Source: Puccinellia tenuiflora
Lineage: Eukaryota; Streptophyta; Magnoliopsida; Poales; Poaceae
DNA length: 64,000 nucleotides
NCBI GenBank assembly: GCA_012064385.1
Contig: QRDG01000341.1
Coordinates: 460,309-524,308, forward strand
Reading direction: 5' to 3'
The notes under the pieces are model-generated. The model was not told the origin of the DNA and did no database searches. It worked only from the letters and a program-made list of their open reading frames with translations. Position numbers and translations under genes: made by a program. Positions within the stretch are counted from its first letter, which is position 1. The number at the start of each line of letters is the position of its first letter. Positions 1-11,761 of the stretch are shown piece after piece.

Positions 1-1531
1 ATTTATATCATTTTTATGCATTTTGTCGGACTAACCTATTGACAAGATGCCCAGTGCAGTTCCCTGTTTTTGCTGTCTTTTTGTTTTAGAAATTTATTTC
101 TGGAAATATTCTCGGAATATATTGGACGAAAATTTACGGGGATTATTTTTACGCCAAGACGAACACGGAGTCCGAAGGGCAGCCTGGGAGGCGACCCACA
201 AGGCACACGCGGGTGCCAACCGCGGCCTGGGGGGCCCGCAGGTGGGGCCCACCCCTGCCCCGTGGGCGCTTCCTCGGCCCCCTCCGACGCCTATAAAATC
301 ACAATTAACCTAAAAACGTCGAGGCGGCGATTGTTTTCTAGAAACTCGACCCCGACGCACCGTCACCGAAAACCCTAGTTCGGGGTCCAATCTGAAGCTG
401 ATCCCGACACTCTGCCGGAGGGGAGATCGATCCCGGAGGGCTCTTCATCGACATGCCTTCCTCCGGGATGATTTGTGAGTAGTCTCACCTTGGACTACGG
501 GTCCATGGCAGTAGCTAGATGGTAGTCTCTCTCTCTCTTGTGCTTCATGTCTTATGATCTTGTGAGCTGCTTAACATGATCAAGATCGATTATTGTAATG
601 CTATGTGATGTGTTTGCTGGGATCCGATGGATTATGAAGTTATGTTCAGATTGTGCATGATTCTTATATGAGTAATTTATGTTCTTGCATACTCTCCGAT
701 GCGCCGGCTACTTTGGCCAAGTGATTGTGTGTATCTCCAAGAGAGGGTATTTATGCTAGATAGTGGGTTCATGCCCCCTTTTGTTCCTGGGCACGAGTGA
801 TAGAACTGTCTATGGGCGAGGGTGTGCTATTGCTACTAAGGGTAAAATAGCGATGTTAATGTATCTTTTGATATTAGTATTGCTTACATCATGCACTTTA
901 CTTAATGCAATTGTCTGTTGCTTGCAACTTAATACCGTTTAGTGACAGGCTGGATAGCGATCCCACGGTGGACTATTTAGACAAAGACGTAGTTGGACTC
1001 AACGGTCTTTGTTCCTTGTCGTGATGCCTCCATAAATATTATCATGTCCTTTTTGTCATAGCTAAATTGGGTTTGTGTCATAATCTTATCAATTGCCTAG
1101 CTGTAATTCATTCATCCATCACATGCATATTTTATTTACTTGAGAGACTCCACTAGTGAACCCATGGCCACTGGTCCATATTTTTACATTGTTTTCAACC
1201 TTATTTACTTGCTTTTAATCATCATTACTCCTCTGGTCACTTTTCATATTTTATCTATTTCATCATACAATTAACCGCTTTGTGTTCTGCGAAACCGGAG
1301 AGATTGACAACCTCTCCGCCGTTGGGGACAAAGTATTTGGTTGAGTGTGTGCAGGTCCACATCTGTTGAAGGTATCCCTAAGTGCCAGAGATCTTCATCA
1401 TTCACCTCGTTGTTGATTTCAAAGTCCTACTGGTTCGATAAACCTCGGTTCTTCAATTGAGGGAAAACTGCTACTAGCTACAATTCCGCCTTCGCTTGGG
1501 GCACCACCCAACTTATCGATATCCACCATCA
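1..1531 (+). repeat. 5' LTR of RLG-1, first ~77 bp missing
   Basis: Window base 1 aligns with base 16653 of the 3' LTR, so about 77 bp lie off the left edge. The LTR ends CCACCATCA at 1531, directly before the primer site. It contains a TATA-like CCTATAAAATC near 288. Compared with the 3' LTR it keeps a block of about 45 bp around 410-450 and about 40 bp around 1018-1060 that the 3' LTR lacks, and it lacks the 175-bp insert found there. The two LTRs have therefore diverged by indels since insertion. Confidence 0.9.
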
Positions 1532-1541
1532 AGCAGTTTTC

Positions 1542-1560
1542 TGGCGCCGTTGCCGGGGAA
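1542..1560 (+). promoter_or_regulatory. Primer binding site, tRNA-Asp type
   Basis: TGGCGCCGTTGCCGGGGAA lies 10 bp after the LTR end and is the exact complement of the 3' end of plant tRNA-Asp including CCA. This is where minus-strand reverse transcription would start. tRNA-Asp priming is typical of Athila-lineage Gypsy elements. Confidence 0.92.
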
Positions 1561-1735
1561 TTTGGAGCTACAGCAAGGGGAGTCTCATACTCTCAATCTC
1601 TTTACTTTGTTTTTGTCCTGCTAGCTTTATATCTCATTTAGTTTATTTTCCTGTTTCAAAATTTTTAAACCCAAAAAATTTATTGTAGTCTTTATTTTCG
1701 TTTTGTTAGTATGCTTAGTTATTTACTTGGTCTCA

Positions 1736-2995
1736 ATGGTTAACTTCTTTGAAACTAGATCTTATTGGCAAGGCGGGTTCACAGAGGAACAAAAATAATA
1801 TTATAAGGAATACCGCTTGTCTGAAAAAGGGATACATTTATGGAAAATAATAAATCAACTGAAAAATTATGCTAGAGACTTGTGCTTTAAATATGACATA
1901 TCTTATTGTTGTGTTGAATCTTTATGTTGTTTGAATTTTGAACACCTTCCGTTCCAATGTGCTTGCAATGATACTAAAATCTTAGCATCTTACGCTAAGG
2001 GAAACTATGATTTTTATGATGTGGAACAAATAGAAGAATTTGTTGCTTGGAAGGGTGCTTATGAAATTACTTCTTTGCTTGAAAATGTTGATGATGCTCC
2101 TTATAAATCTGAAAGTTTTGCTATACTTAAATATTGCATGGATAATTACAAAGAAGATAATGCTTATATTACTGAATATCTTAAGGGTTTATCTCCCCCA
2201 GAAGAAGAGACTAATGTCGTGCAGGAGCCTATGGAAGAAGAAATTGTTGAAACTAGAATCCCATTGGATGAAAACGAGGAGGAGAGTGACGAACAAGAGG
2301 AGGAAGAGTGGAGTAGCTACCCATCTCTACCTTCTAATGAGAGTAACTCTCTAACTCATACATTATTTGATTGTCCTCCTTCCTTACAAAAGGAGAATGA
2401 ATGCTATGATCCCATTGATTCTTTTGAAACATCCCTTTTTGATAAAAATGATCTTGTTATTTATGATAATCCGTGCTATATTGATAAATCCTATGATAAT
2501 CCTTTATTTGTTCCTACCATTGAGATACATGTTAATGAAGAGTTGTGCTTACAAAGTTTATATGATAATGCTCTTGACGATGGTCCTATGTTACTTGATG
2601 ATAAACATTATAATTCTATTGAAAGTGGGTTTGATCCCACTATTTTTGAGCTGGACCGAAATTATGTGCTTGTAGATCATGAAAAGCCTGTTTTAAGTGA
2701 TAGATATATTGTTGAGTTTGTTCATGATGTTACTGAAAATTATTATGAGAGAGGAAAATATGGTTGTTGGAGTTCTCATGTTACTAAGACACCTCTCTTT
2801 TTGTTGCAAGTTTTGAAGTTGCACTTGCTTTGTCTTCCTATGCTACTAGCTTTATGCTTCAATGAATTATTTTTGTACAAGATGCCTATACATAGGAAGT
2901 GGGTTAGGCTTAAATATGTTTGGTATTTATTTCTTGATGCTCTCTTTTGTCAACTCTTATTCTTATTAGAGCATCATTTAAATCATTACGTCTAG
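1736..2995 (+). pseudogene. Orphan ORF of non-autonomous LTR element, one in-frame stop
   Basis: No recognised function. An ATG at 1736 opens a frame that reads 20 codons to a single TAA (1796-1798) and then stays open to the TAG ending at 2995, giving a product of roughly 420 residues if the stop is a mutation; from 1817 the uninterrupted frame is about 392 codons. The middle is strongly acidic (runs of E and D around 2250-2310) with repeated YDN-type motifs. The C-terminal 90 residues hold two leucine-rich hydrophobic segments followed by HRKWVRLK. That C-terminal block recurs in RLG-B near 49010-49135, so it is a conserved element protein and not chance. No zinc knuckle, protease or RT motif is visible. 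It may be a degenerate gag or envelope-like remnant, or a protein specific to these elements. Confidence 0.7.
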
Positions 2996-5042
2996 CTAAA
3001 AGGCGTTAAAGAAAAGCGCTTGTTGGGAGGCAACCCATCTTTTATTTTCAGTTTGCTTTTTGATTTTCTTGAGTCATGAAGTTATTACCTATGTATCAAC
3101 TTCATTGTATCTTTTTCTTTTGGTTTTTTGTGCCAAGTTTAGCCTCTAATGCATTGAAAGTGCGAGGTATTGTGTTGCTGTCCAAAAACAGATTCTGTGC
3201 GCACGTTGCACGAAAATCCTAAAATCGCCAGGCTTTTATCTTTTTCTGATAAGTTTTGACAGCAAGCTGATGCTTTTATCTATCTTTCTTTAGTTTTAAG
3301 TTTTTTGATTTAAGTTGCAGAAGTGCTTCGAAAAATTCGATCTTTACAAACTGTTCAGATTTTGACAGATTCTGCTTTTATTTTGCATTTGTCTCTTTAC
3401 CATCGTCATATGTGATACTCTAGGGGTAGAGTGCCACATAAACTGTAGCAAATGTCTAATAAAGTTGGTTTGCAATTTGTCATGAGTTGAACACATGTGC
3501 GTTTTAATTTATGAGCACTAACACTCTAATCAAATTATGAGAAGTTTTGTGTGAAGGGAGTTTTTAAGTTCCAAAGAAGAGGAATATGAAGAAATCGAGG
3601 ATGGATCAAAGCTCAAGCTTGGGGATGCCCCCATGGCACCCCCTCTGAATATGAAGAACTTTCAAGAGTCAACGCTTGGGGATGCCCAAGGCATCCCCTC
3701 ATCTTCATCGACTATCATAAGGTCGTCTTCGTTGAACTTTGTTTTTATCATTTTACATATTATGTGCTATGCTTGGAGCGTCTTTGTACTTTCAGTTTTA
3801 TTTGTTTGTTTGCTAGTCATATCTTTGTTGGATCCTAGCTTTATTTGTGTGGGAGAGAGACACGCTCCGCTTTTTTGTTTCAATACTCCTTTGCTTCGCT
3901 TATATCTTTTTGAGTATTCTTAGCTACTGTCTGTTTTCTAGTAAGCTCTTGCTTTTAGCTTTTATCTTGTTTAGAGCTGCTAGTTGTTAAGTTAAAAATC
4001 TCTTGTTCTTCACTTATATTTGTTGGAGAGTTGTTTTGGTTGCTTGGTTAATGTGTTAGATCGGAAAAATGCTATGCATGTGGCAGTAGTATGAAATAGA
4101 AAAAACCTGCATAGTCTTGTAGATTACTACGTGGATAATTTGATACTCTTCAATTGTTTTGAGGCACTAAAATAACTAATGGTTAAAATGTGTTGGTTAA
4201 TGGTGTTAGATCTGATTAGTAGAGAGGTGTTATTAAAGCATGGAGCTGTACTTTTCTGAACTAAACAACCTAAGTCAACAATGCTAATGTGTCATGAATT
4301 TTACTAAGTTGAAAATAAGTCCCTAGTGGGTAGTTACTGCAACGGTCGGGGAAGCCAACGGGGCTCTGGTGTTGCCGCCACGATCCCTCTCGGGGTGTCT
4401 CTAACCAATTTTGGAACATTGAAACTGCTAGTTGTTTGCAATATACGAAATGCATTGTGAGCTTTGGTTTTTGGCACTTCCACTTCCATATTTTGCTAGC
4501 CTCTTCGGTGCTGCGCAATGCCCTCTCTCACATTGAGATTGGTGCATACTTCGCGAGTACATCCAACTCCGTGGAATAACTTCATCCTGTTCTCCTACAC
4601 AAAAGCCAACTATCTTCCTCAAAACAACCACCATACCTACCTACCACGGCATTTCCATAGCCGTTCCGAGATACATTGCCATGCAACATCCATCATTACA
4701 TTATGACTTGATGTCGTTCTTCATTGCCATATAGTTTGCTTGATCATTTGAGTTAGTGTGCAGCGTGGCTTGCCACATGTTCTACATTTTTTTTCCACAC
4801 TACGCTCGATCATGCATATCTTCTTTTATACATCATGTATTAGTCTTATGAGTTATGAGTACCAAAAGTGTGATGATCATCTTGTAAAAAATAGAGTGTT
4901 TCCCCTACCTGTGAGCATATTGAAAAGAGTCCAAAGTGGCCACATAAAAGAGTCCAAAAGAGACCAATGAGAGAAAATTTAAAAGAGCCACGGAGGGCAC
5001 AATTAAAAAAAAAAGAGAAATATAAAAAAGAGAGGGGGCAAC
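2996..5042 (+). other. RLG-1 non-coding internal region, left part
   Basis: No convincing ORF. It begins with an AAGCGCTTGTTGGGAGGCA block shortly after the orphan ORF stop; a matching block follows the ORF in RLG-B (near 49224). Two AAGCTTGGGGATGC-like motifs at about 3616-3629 and 3673-3686 repeat the polypurine motif found just before the 3' LTR. The last 100 bp before RLG-2 are purine-rich. Short ORFs here are chance frames. Confidence 0.7.
3678..3698 (+). other. Perfect 9-bp stem-loop with 3-nt loop, conserved in RLG-B
   Basis: GGGGATGCC, loop CAA, GGCATCCCC. The same hairpin with an 8-bp stem is at 49905-49923 in RLG-B, in the same relative position after the orphan ORF. In both elements the 5' arm overlaps a copy of the polypurine-like motif. 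A structural RNA role (packaging, dimerisation or priming) is inference. Confidence 0.6.
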
Positions 5043-8000
5043 TGTAACAGCCCCAGTTTGGCACCCTAAAATATGGGCCAAATTTTCACTTTTTGCTTTG
5101 CATTGCATCATGGCATACATATTTAAAATTGCTTAAGTTGAATAAAGCAACACTTGGAAATTTAAAACAAAGGAAGCAAAACCCTTCCCAAAAATTTCAA
5201 ACCAAATAAATTACTCAAGATGGCAAAACCAATTGTTCTTGAGTTCCCAAATTGTCCAGGAAGCTCAAGGATATATTTTATAAATAATTGCAAATTAAAT
5301 TAAATTTGAGAAGTCAATTTGGTTCAATTCAAATTATATTTTTGAAACCAAGTTAAACTTTCCCAAAATTCAAAATAAAAATATGGGGTGCTTCATGTTA
5401 TAATATGAGCCTCCATAAATATTTTCATAATTTATTGAAATGTTTGAGAGCTCCAAATAAATGCATTTTTGCAATTATCAAAAATGACCATATTAAAGCC
5501 TATGAACAAATGTGGGTCTAAACAATTTATTTTAGAGCACCAATTTCTGTGGAGCCTCTTCATGTTATGGGGAGCCTCTGTGAAATGTTTCATAATTTTC
5601 CAAAATGGTTAAGGGCCTCAATAAAATCCCTAAAGTGCTACTGGTTTTAATTGAAAAGGGAAAATGCAAAAAGAATAAAAATCTGACAGGGGCCACCCCT
5701 GTCATCCTCCCCTCTCTCTTTCTTCTCCACAGTGCCGTCGGCCCTGGCGCCATGCCGACCTGCCGTCCGGTGCGCGCCATGCCGCCCTGCCCCCACTCGC
5801 TGCCTGCTCCCGCGTGGACAAGAGGACCATCTCGCCGCCCTGCCTCTCTCTCTCCCTCTCTCCCTCACCTGCTCCCTCCCCGTTTCCTTCCCCTCTCTCT
5901 GCTCGCACCGCAATGTCCGCGCCCGAGCTCGCGCCGCCGTGCATCGCCATCGATTGCGAGCTCCACGAGCAGATCGGAAAGGGGCAAAAGTTGAGCCTCG
6001 TCTCCCTCGTCGTGGTGGTCCAAGCAATCGTTCGGGGGTCGCCCCAATCGACCGTGCCATCCTCATCTTCCCCGACACCGGCCGCAGCATCCCCTCGCCG
6101 CCGACGCCGATTCCGACAACCCCCGCCTTCTCCGAGCAAACTCCTGCATCCAGGGTGAGAACGCCGTTCGTCTGGACATCTCCATCCTCCTCCTCTCCTC
6201 TTAGGCCGTAGTTGTCCGTGTAGGTCGACGCCGGCCGCCGCCTGCCGCCGACGTACTCATCGCTCCGGCGGCCACCATCTGACGGCGCCGCCCGTTCCAG
6301 GCACGCCGTAGTGCGGCGCATCCAGTGCGCCCCTAGATCGAGTCCTAGACCCCTCCGTCGCCGCCTCTGTGCGCCACCGTGCCGTGGTCGCCGCCTCGGC
6401 CACGCCGGTCGTGGCGTTGACCGTAGCTAGTGCCGCTTGCCCGGCCTGGCCTTAGCTTGGGCCGGCACGAGGCCGGCCGCTTCGGCCACACTCCCGGCCT
6501 CGCACCCCAGCCTGGGCCGGCCACTATGCCGATTGCTTCGGGAGCATTCCCGGCCTGCAGCCCGGCCTGCCGGCACAAGGCCGGCCTGTCTGGGAAATGT
6601 TTTTCCCTTTTTAGAAACAAAACAAACTTAAATAATTGATAACTATTTGAATAATGCTTCAAATTCGACAAATCAAATTTCAAAATGATCAGGAAAACAA
6701 ACTCTACTTGTTAGAATCATTGTAACTTTCTTTTGAAATTATATTCTTGCTGTTTATTTAGGAATTCCTAAAATGGTATAAATACTACCTAATTTGGGAA
6801 AAATTATATTACGATAAATAATCAACCAAAAATTGTGAATAAAATATCAAGGTGATCAACAAGTCAAATGCTAACAAACCATGCTAATATCAAATTATGA
6901 TCACAAATATTTATTTGATGCTATTCTTTAATTGATTAAAATAATTAAATTCAATTAGTTATTTAATTTACTATTTAATCATCGATAATTGGAATTTCAC
7001 AAACGAGGTACCAAAATGATCAGAAGAACAAAACCTATTTAATCTTGTCATGTTCATGCATATTTGATCCACTTCTTAGTAATGTAATAAATTATAAGCA
7101 ATGTCGACACTAAGTAAATATGGGGTTGGTTCCAAATAATTGCACCAATTATTTGGCACTCCATTTAATATTGTTAGATAAGTCATATGATGATAGCTTT
7201 CCATAATCTGGTCATGTCATCATGTGATTGTGCATTGCACCTCTTCTTCGGGTGTTTTATTTGTTCTTTTGTATTATGTGGGTATCGATAGATTCCGAAG
7301 TCGAGGGTCTCTCTACCTACCCCGACGAGCCATACTACACGCCCCGGCAGCAAGGCAAGAGATAAACTAACCTTCTTGGAATCTAGCGTCCTATTGTTTT
7401 ATAAACTAATTTTATCCACCATAATATTGCATGCGATTCCAACGACAATTTTTGATCAATACTAGAGTATCCTATGAATGCATGTTTTTCCCCGAACCAA
7501 TCACATGTATCCCTACCTATGAACCATAGGGTTGATGTGTTGGCCCGAGACAAATATATAGTTGTTGTATTTATATGCTTAGATATGCTTAGCCATGCTT
7601 AGTCGAATGCTAGTTATGTCCGCTATTTAATTCCATAATTGTTGATGTTGATGGAATGTTTCGGACAATGGTATTTCTTGTGGTGCTAAATGTAAAATGC
7701 TAAGAAGGCTTGGATGATTTGCCATCGGGGATGGTGTTTTGTCTCATTCTTGCCCCTAGGTGCGAGTTCTTTACCTCTTGAACCAAGTCTGAGTGTGCTT
7801 CCAAAGGTGGGTACATATGGAATCCCCTTTGACCGAATAAGTTGTGAGGGGCTTGTCAAGGGTCCTTTAGTTTGCTATTTTCATTTGTGTGTGAGTGTGT
7901 GGGTGGAAAAAAGAAACGATGAGGACGGTGGTGTTTAGGATGTGGCCGCGGGGAAGGGCGTTGGAGGCGCTGAACCTGTCCTTCCGCACACTGATGGTCC

Positions 8001-9034
8001 TTGAGTAAGCCTCATGCAATGTAAAGGTCTAACCGCGCCCACTCGCCGGCCTTCCCCGGAAGAGGGCCAAACAGGTGAGCCGGACGGTACCGATGGGTAA
8101 ATTAGTACACCCCTGCAGGGTAAATCTTTTCGAAAAGCCGTGTCCGCGGTTATGGACGACTTGGGAATAGACGATAAGATCATAGAGAACCTTAACTTAA
8201 TTGATATGGCAGCTAAAGGTTGCATAATCAACGTGTGTTAAAGGTTCATTTCCTCGAGGGTGATTCGAGGGGGTGCCTTTGGTGGAGATGAGAGATGTTT
8301 TGGCTACAAGTTGGTTCGATGAGAACCGAAGATGAAAAAGTTACTCTCTTATCCCCTTTTTAGAAAACATTTCTGAGTAGACGATGCCATTGAGTCATTT
8401 CTGTCTTTATAAAGGGAAAACTAGCTTTATGCAAAAATAACTATATACAACTTTAGAGCCTCCGTCAGCATTGGGCCTATATCGCCCTACTAAACTTGCG
8501 AGTATGACGTACTCAGTCTCTCTTTGCTGCCTTTATGATTTGTTTCAGAGGAGGATGACACCGAGCACACAGGTGGGTTCTTCGTGGACGTCGACGAGTA
8601 GTTCGGGGTTCCCAGGTGGCAGCTTGGGACCGTGGAACAAGCTGGCTGGGATTATTATCTGTAGGCCTCTTAGGCCATATTTGGATCTTGTTGTATTAGA
8701 CAACACTACTTCGCTTCCTCCTGTTGTACTGATGGATATGTGATCCCTTTTGTGTGTAATATTTGTATCTTTCTCATATATGAGTTGCTATATGAATCTT
8801 TGTGTCGTAGAGTCTGTGATGTGCCAGTTGTTCCACAAGTCTTGATCTCTTAACTATACATGATAGCTATGTCTGAGCTTATGGCATAATCGAGGTGTTG
8901 TGTGCCGATGATCCATTCCGAGCACACCTGCCAAAGGTTTTGGCCTGGGATTGGTAAACCCAGTAACCTTCGATTGTGTAGCATGACCGGTTGCACAAAG
9001 CTTCACCGTATAGTTCTGGGGTCGGGGCGCTACA
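5043..9034 (+). repeat. 5' LTR of RLG-2 (3992 bp)
   Basis: The AT-rich first 650 bp are followed by a GC-rich, CT-rich block at about 5690-6600, which looks like the promoter and 5' leader. This block yields many overlapping ORFs on both strands that recur in the second LTR; I treat them as composition artefacts. From 6600 the LTR is AT-rich again, with another moderately GC-rich tract at 7900-8150. No host gene is seen. Confidence 0.92.
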
Positions 9035-9037
9035 AGT

Positions 9038-9049
9038 TGGTATCAGAGC
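9038..9049 (+). promoter_or_regulatory. Primer binding site, initiator tRNA-Met type
   Basis: TGGTATCAGAGC starts 3 bp after the LTR end and matches the complement of the initiator tRNA-Met 3' end, the usual primer of many plant Copia and chromoviral Gypsy elements. Confidence 0.9.
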
Positions 9050-11747
9050 AGGACTGCCTGTAGGAAACCCTTTCTATTGGTCGATGTCGAGTCTAGTGTT
9101 CGAGAAAATTATTTTTAACCTAAAAATGAGTTGTGAAAACCCTCTTAGGATTCTTTTACTCCTTACCCAATGCACTCTGATCTCGGTGCCATATTACCTC
9201 TATTTGATTTAATGGTTCTCCTGATCGTCGGCAAATTCTAATCTTTACGATCACGGGGTTGGCTTCTACCTTTAGTTCGCTGGTTAGGTTGCTACCGTCT
9301 TCAGAATCCGAAGGAAACTTAGTGGTGTAGTCACAAGCTACTTCCTCATTTGTTGCAAAACATCCGAAGGCTTGAAAATGTTTCGCGCCTAATCAGGCGC
9401 TCCTTTCTTAGAGCTTTAGCCCAAGATCTTGAACCGAAGGTCCCGGATTGTGCTAGGGCTCCGGTGTAATGATTCATGAGGGTTGTCACCCTTGTGAGCA
9501 TTATGCTATTGTGAGTCCCAGTGCATGAAGCTGATCTTTAACGCAAGATCTTTACCGTTGAATCCTGGTATTAATGGACAAACCCTACATCAGGTTGGCA
9601 CAATTTGAAGTTAGTCTTCAAACTCGAGCTTGTAGCCGTAATTGAGATGCTCAGCAACGCTCTTCTCTATCACTAGATTTAGCTAAACTCTCTTTTATGG
9701 AATTGTCTGGATCACGACAAGATTGCTCTTAGCGAGTGGTCCCCCAATGTTTGTGATTCCTCCAACCACACTAGTTCATGAAACCCCTTCGGCACTAGTT
9801 GTCGGAAGAGTGCTAACAAGGGCTTCTGCAATATCTTGAGATTGTTGTTAGCCCGTCCCTTACTCTAGACCTGTCGTCCGACCCCTATCTGTCAGTGGAC
9901 AGTCAAGTTTTATCGTGCATTGGGGTGTTCTGATGCATGTCATTCTTGTGGTTCATCAAGGCATTCCACTTCGGGATGTCAGGAGAAACAAACTCTGGTA
10001 CCTTGTCCATTTCTCGGCCAGGTCAAAGTTTTGTGATTCACAGAATAAGAGTTTGTCTAGCTTTTGTTCCGTTCCACCTTGGAGTGTCACACTCTTTTAT
10101 ATCAAGAGGTCGTGCTTAGTCTCATGACGTACTCGATGAAGTGATGCTCATACCCTTCCTTATCCATCTACCTCCGAGCTACCCGGGCTCGAGAATGTTG
10201 AGGATGTATATCGTTGTGGTAATCGGATATTCTTAGCAGTTGTTATTGTTTGGAAATCCAAAGACTTTGGTGGCACTCTTAGCATGACTGGTAATCATAT
10301 CATTGAGCTGAGTTGTCTGCGTCGCCAAGTCCATTCGTTCAGGTGCACACCTTCGGTCCACAAGTTAGATTCATGTCGAAACTCTCAAGACCACATCTTT
10401 TTCCTTGAAAGCAGATTTCTCTCGCAACCAGTGACTATTGTCGCTGTGGATCCGAGTGAAGTTCACTTGTCCCCTCGGGTTAAATCACAAGTTGGTCATG
10501 CATGTGCGGATTGTTGTTGAGATGGTAGGTTGTTGCCTCCAGTTCTCTAAATACGTCATGTATGCCACGGGCCAATTTGTTCCTAAATAAGAAGAATTTG
10601 TCAAATCTCATCATCTTACCGGTGTTTCCCAATCAGGACTCAGTGTGGTTCTGTGCTTGGAGTCCCTGCTGGTTCAAATCCCTCTTCGTAATCGTGACCC
10701 AATGGAACCCCCAATCAACCTCGTGTTTTGGAGCTTGGCAAGGTGGCCCATATCTTGAGAATCTAGTTATCCTCCTTTTCGGTTAACTTTAGCAAACTCC
10801 TTCCTCGGACATGTCAAGTCTGAATTACCCACATGCCTAACCAACTCGGAACCTCAAGCAGAAATGACGCTTGGTGTTTATCAAGAGTATGACCTAGTCC
10901 TACCTGAAACCCCGACAAGTCCGATGATGTGGTTCACGCACCTCACCGGAAGGCCTATTGACGAAATCTCCTAAAATCTTTAACATCAACCACTATCCCT
11001 GAGGATCATGTGTAACTTATTCTAGGAGTTAACCATATGGTATTTTCTCTATCTTCAAGTACGATCTTCGCTTGAGGATTGATTGAAGGCTATTCCGAAG
11101 CCGGAGTGTGATATCTAGAACCTCAAGGAGAACCTCACTACGGAGTGGCTAAATATCTATCGGTCGATCCTCCTACTCCATCTATTTTGGGAATAGCTCG
11201 TGTATAAGGTTTGACCTCTCTATCTAAATGTGGATCAGTGCTATATCTATCCCTCCTAGGTGAACCCAAAGGTTTTACCCAATCGCACAGACAGTGTGTG
11301 ATTTCATCAGTCACGTTAGGGCCGAGCTTTTAACCTTATGGAAGCGTCTGGTAGGTCAAAAGTGTGGAGTCCGGAAGGTGTCCTTTCTCCTCGCGGTGCT
11401 TCAAGTTTCTATGATCTACACCTCATGGTGGTGTGAAGTGTTGTCATGGCCTTGAACCAAGTGGTCGGTTATCCTATCCTCGGCTCGACCCTGTTTGGTC
11501 AAGTCGTTTCTAGTTTTCCTCAATGGTTTATGGTTCTGGGCAAAGTTCATATTTCCAACCTTGGAGAAAACTGGTCTAATACCTGGAGTTATCTTCTGCC
11601 TTTCCGTCACCTCGGCATGTCATGCGTGTTACCTTTGCTCTACAACAAGGAAGGTCAACGTGGGATCGATAAGATCGTGGGAGATACGTGTAGTCATGTG
11701 TCCCTCCTCTCTACTTCTACTCTAGAATCTCGGGACGAGATGCCTGT

Positions 11748-11760
11748 AAGGGGGGTAGAA
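11748..11760 (+). promoter_or_regulatory. Polypurine tract of RLG-2
   Basis: AAGGGGGGTAGAA ends one base before the 3' LTR and would prime plus-strand synthesis. Confidence 0.8.
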
Positions 11761-11761
11761 T

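Larger units (their letters stand above)
9035..11761 (+). other. RLG-2 internal region, decayed
   Basis: About 2.7 kb with no long ORF. Around 11035-11085 the translated text faintly resembles the RT block of Gypsy elements (aromatic-S-x-x-D-L-R), interrupted by stops, so degenerate pol is likely but not provable by eye. The last 30 bp (CTCGGGACGAGAT, then the purine run at 11748-11760) match the usual end of Tekay/Del-type Gypsy elements. Because intact LTRs flank a short, damaged core, the element was probably non-autonomous when it inserted. Confidence 0.6.

Noticed and set aside
3633..3923. 96-codon ORF with hydrophobic segment, and its counterpart 49826-50212
   Set aside because: The two share DNA similarity including the stem-loop, but protein frames are not better conserved than the DNA and the 5' ends differ.
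5605..6321. Overlapping ORFs up to 224 codons on both strands (also 12371-13055)
   Set aside because: They lie in the GC/CT-rich leader of the RLG-2 LTR, occur in both LTR copies, overlap each other in several frames and show no domain.
7935..8231. 98-codon minus-strand ORF, repeated at 14670-14966
   Set aside because: Present twice only because it is inside both RLG-2 LTRs; no motif, no promoter, and the repeat explains its apparent conservation.
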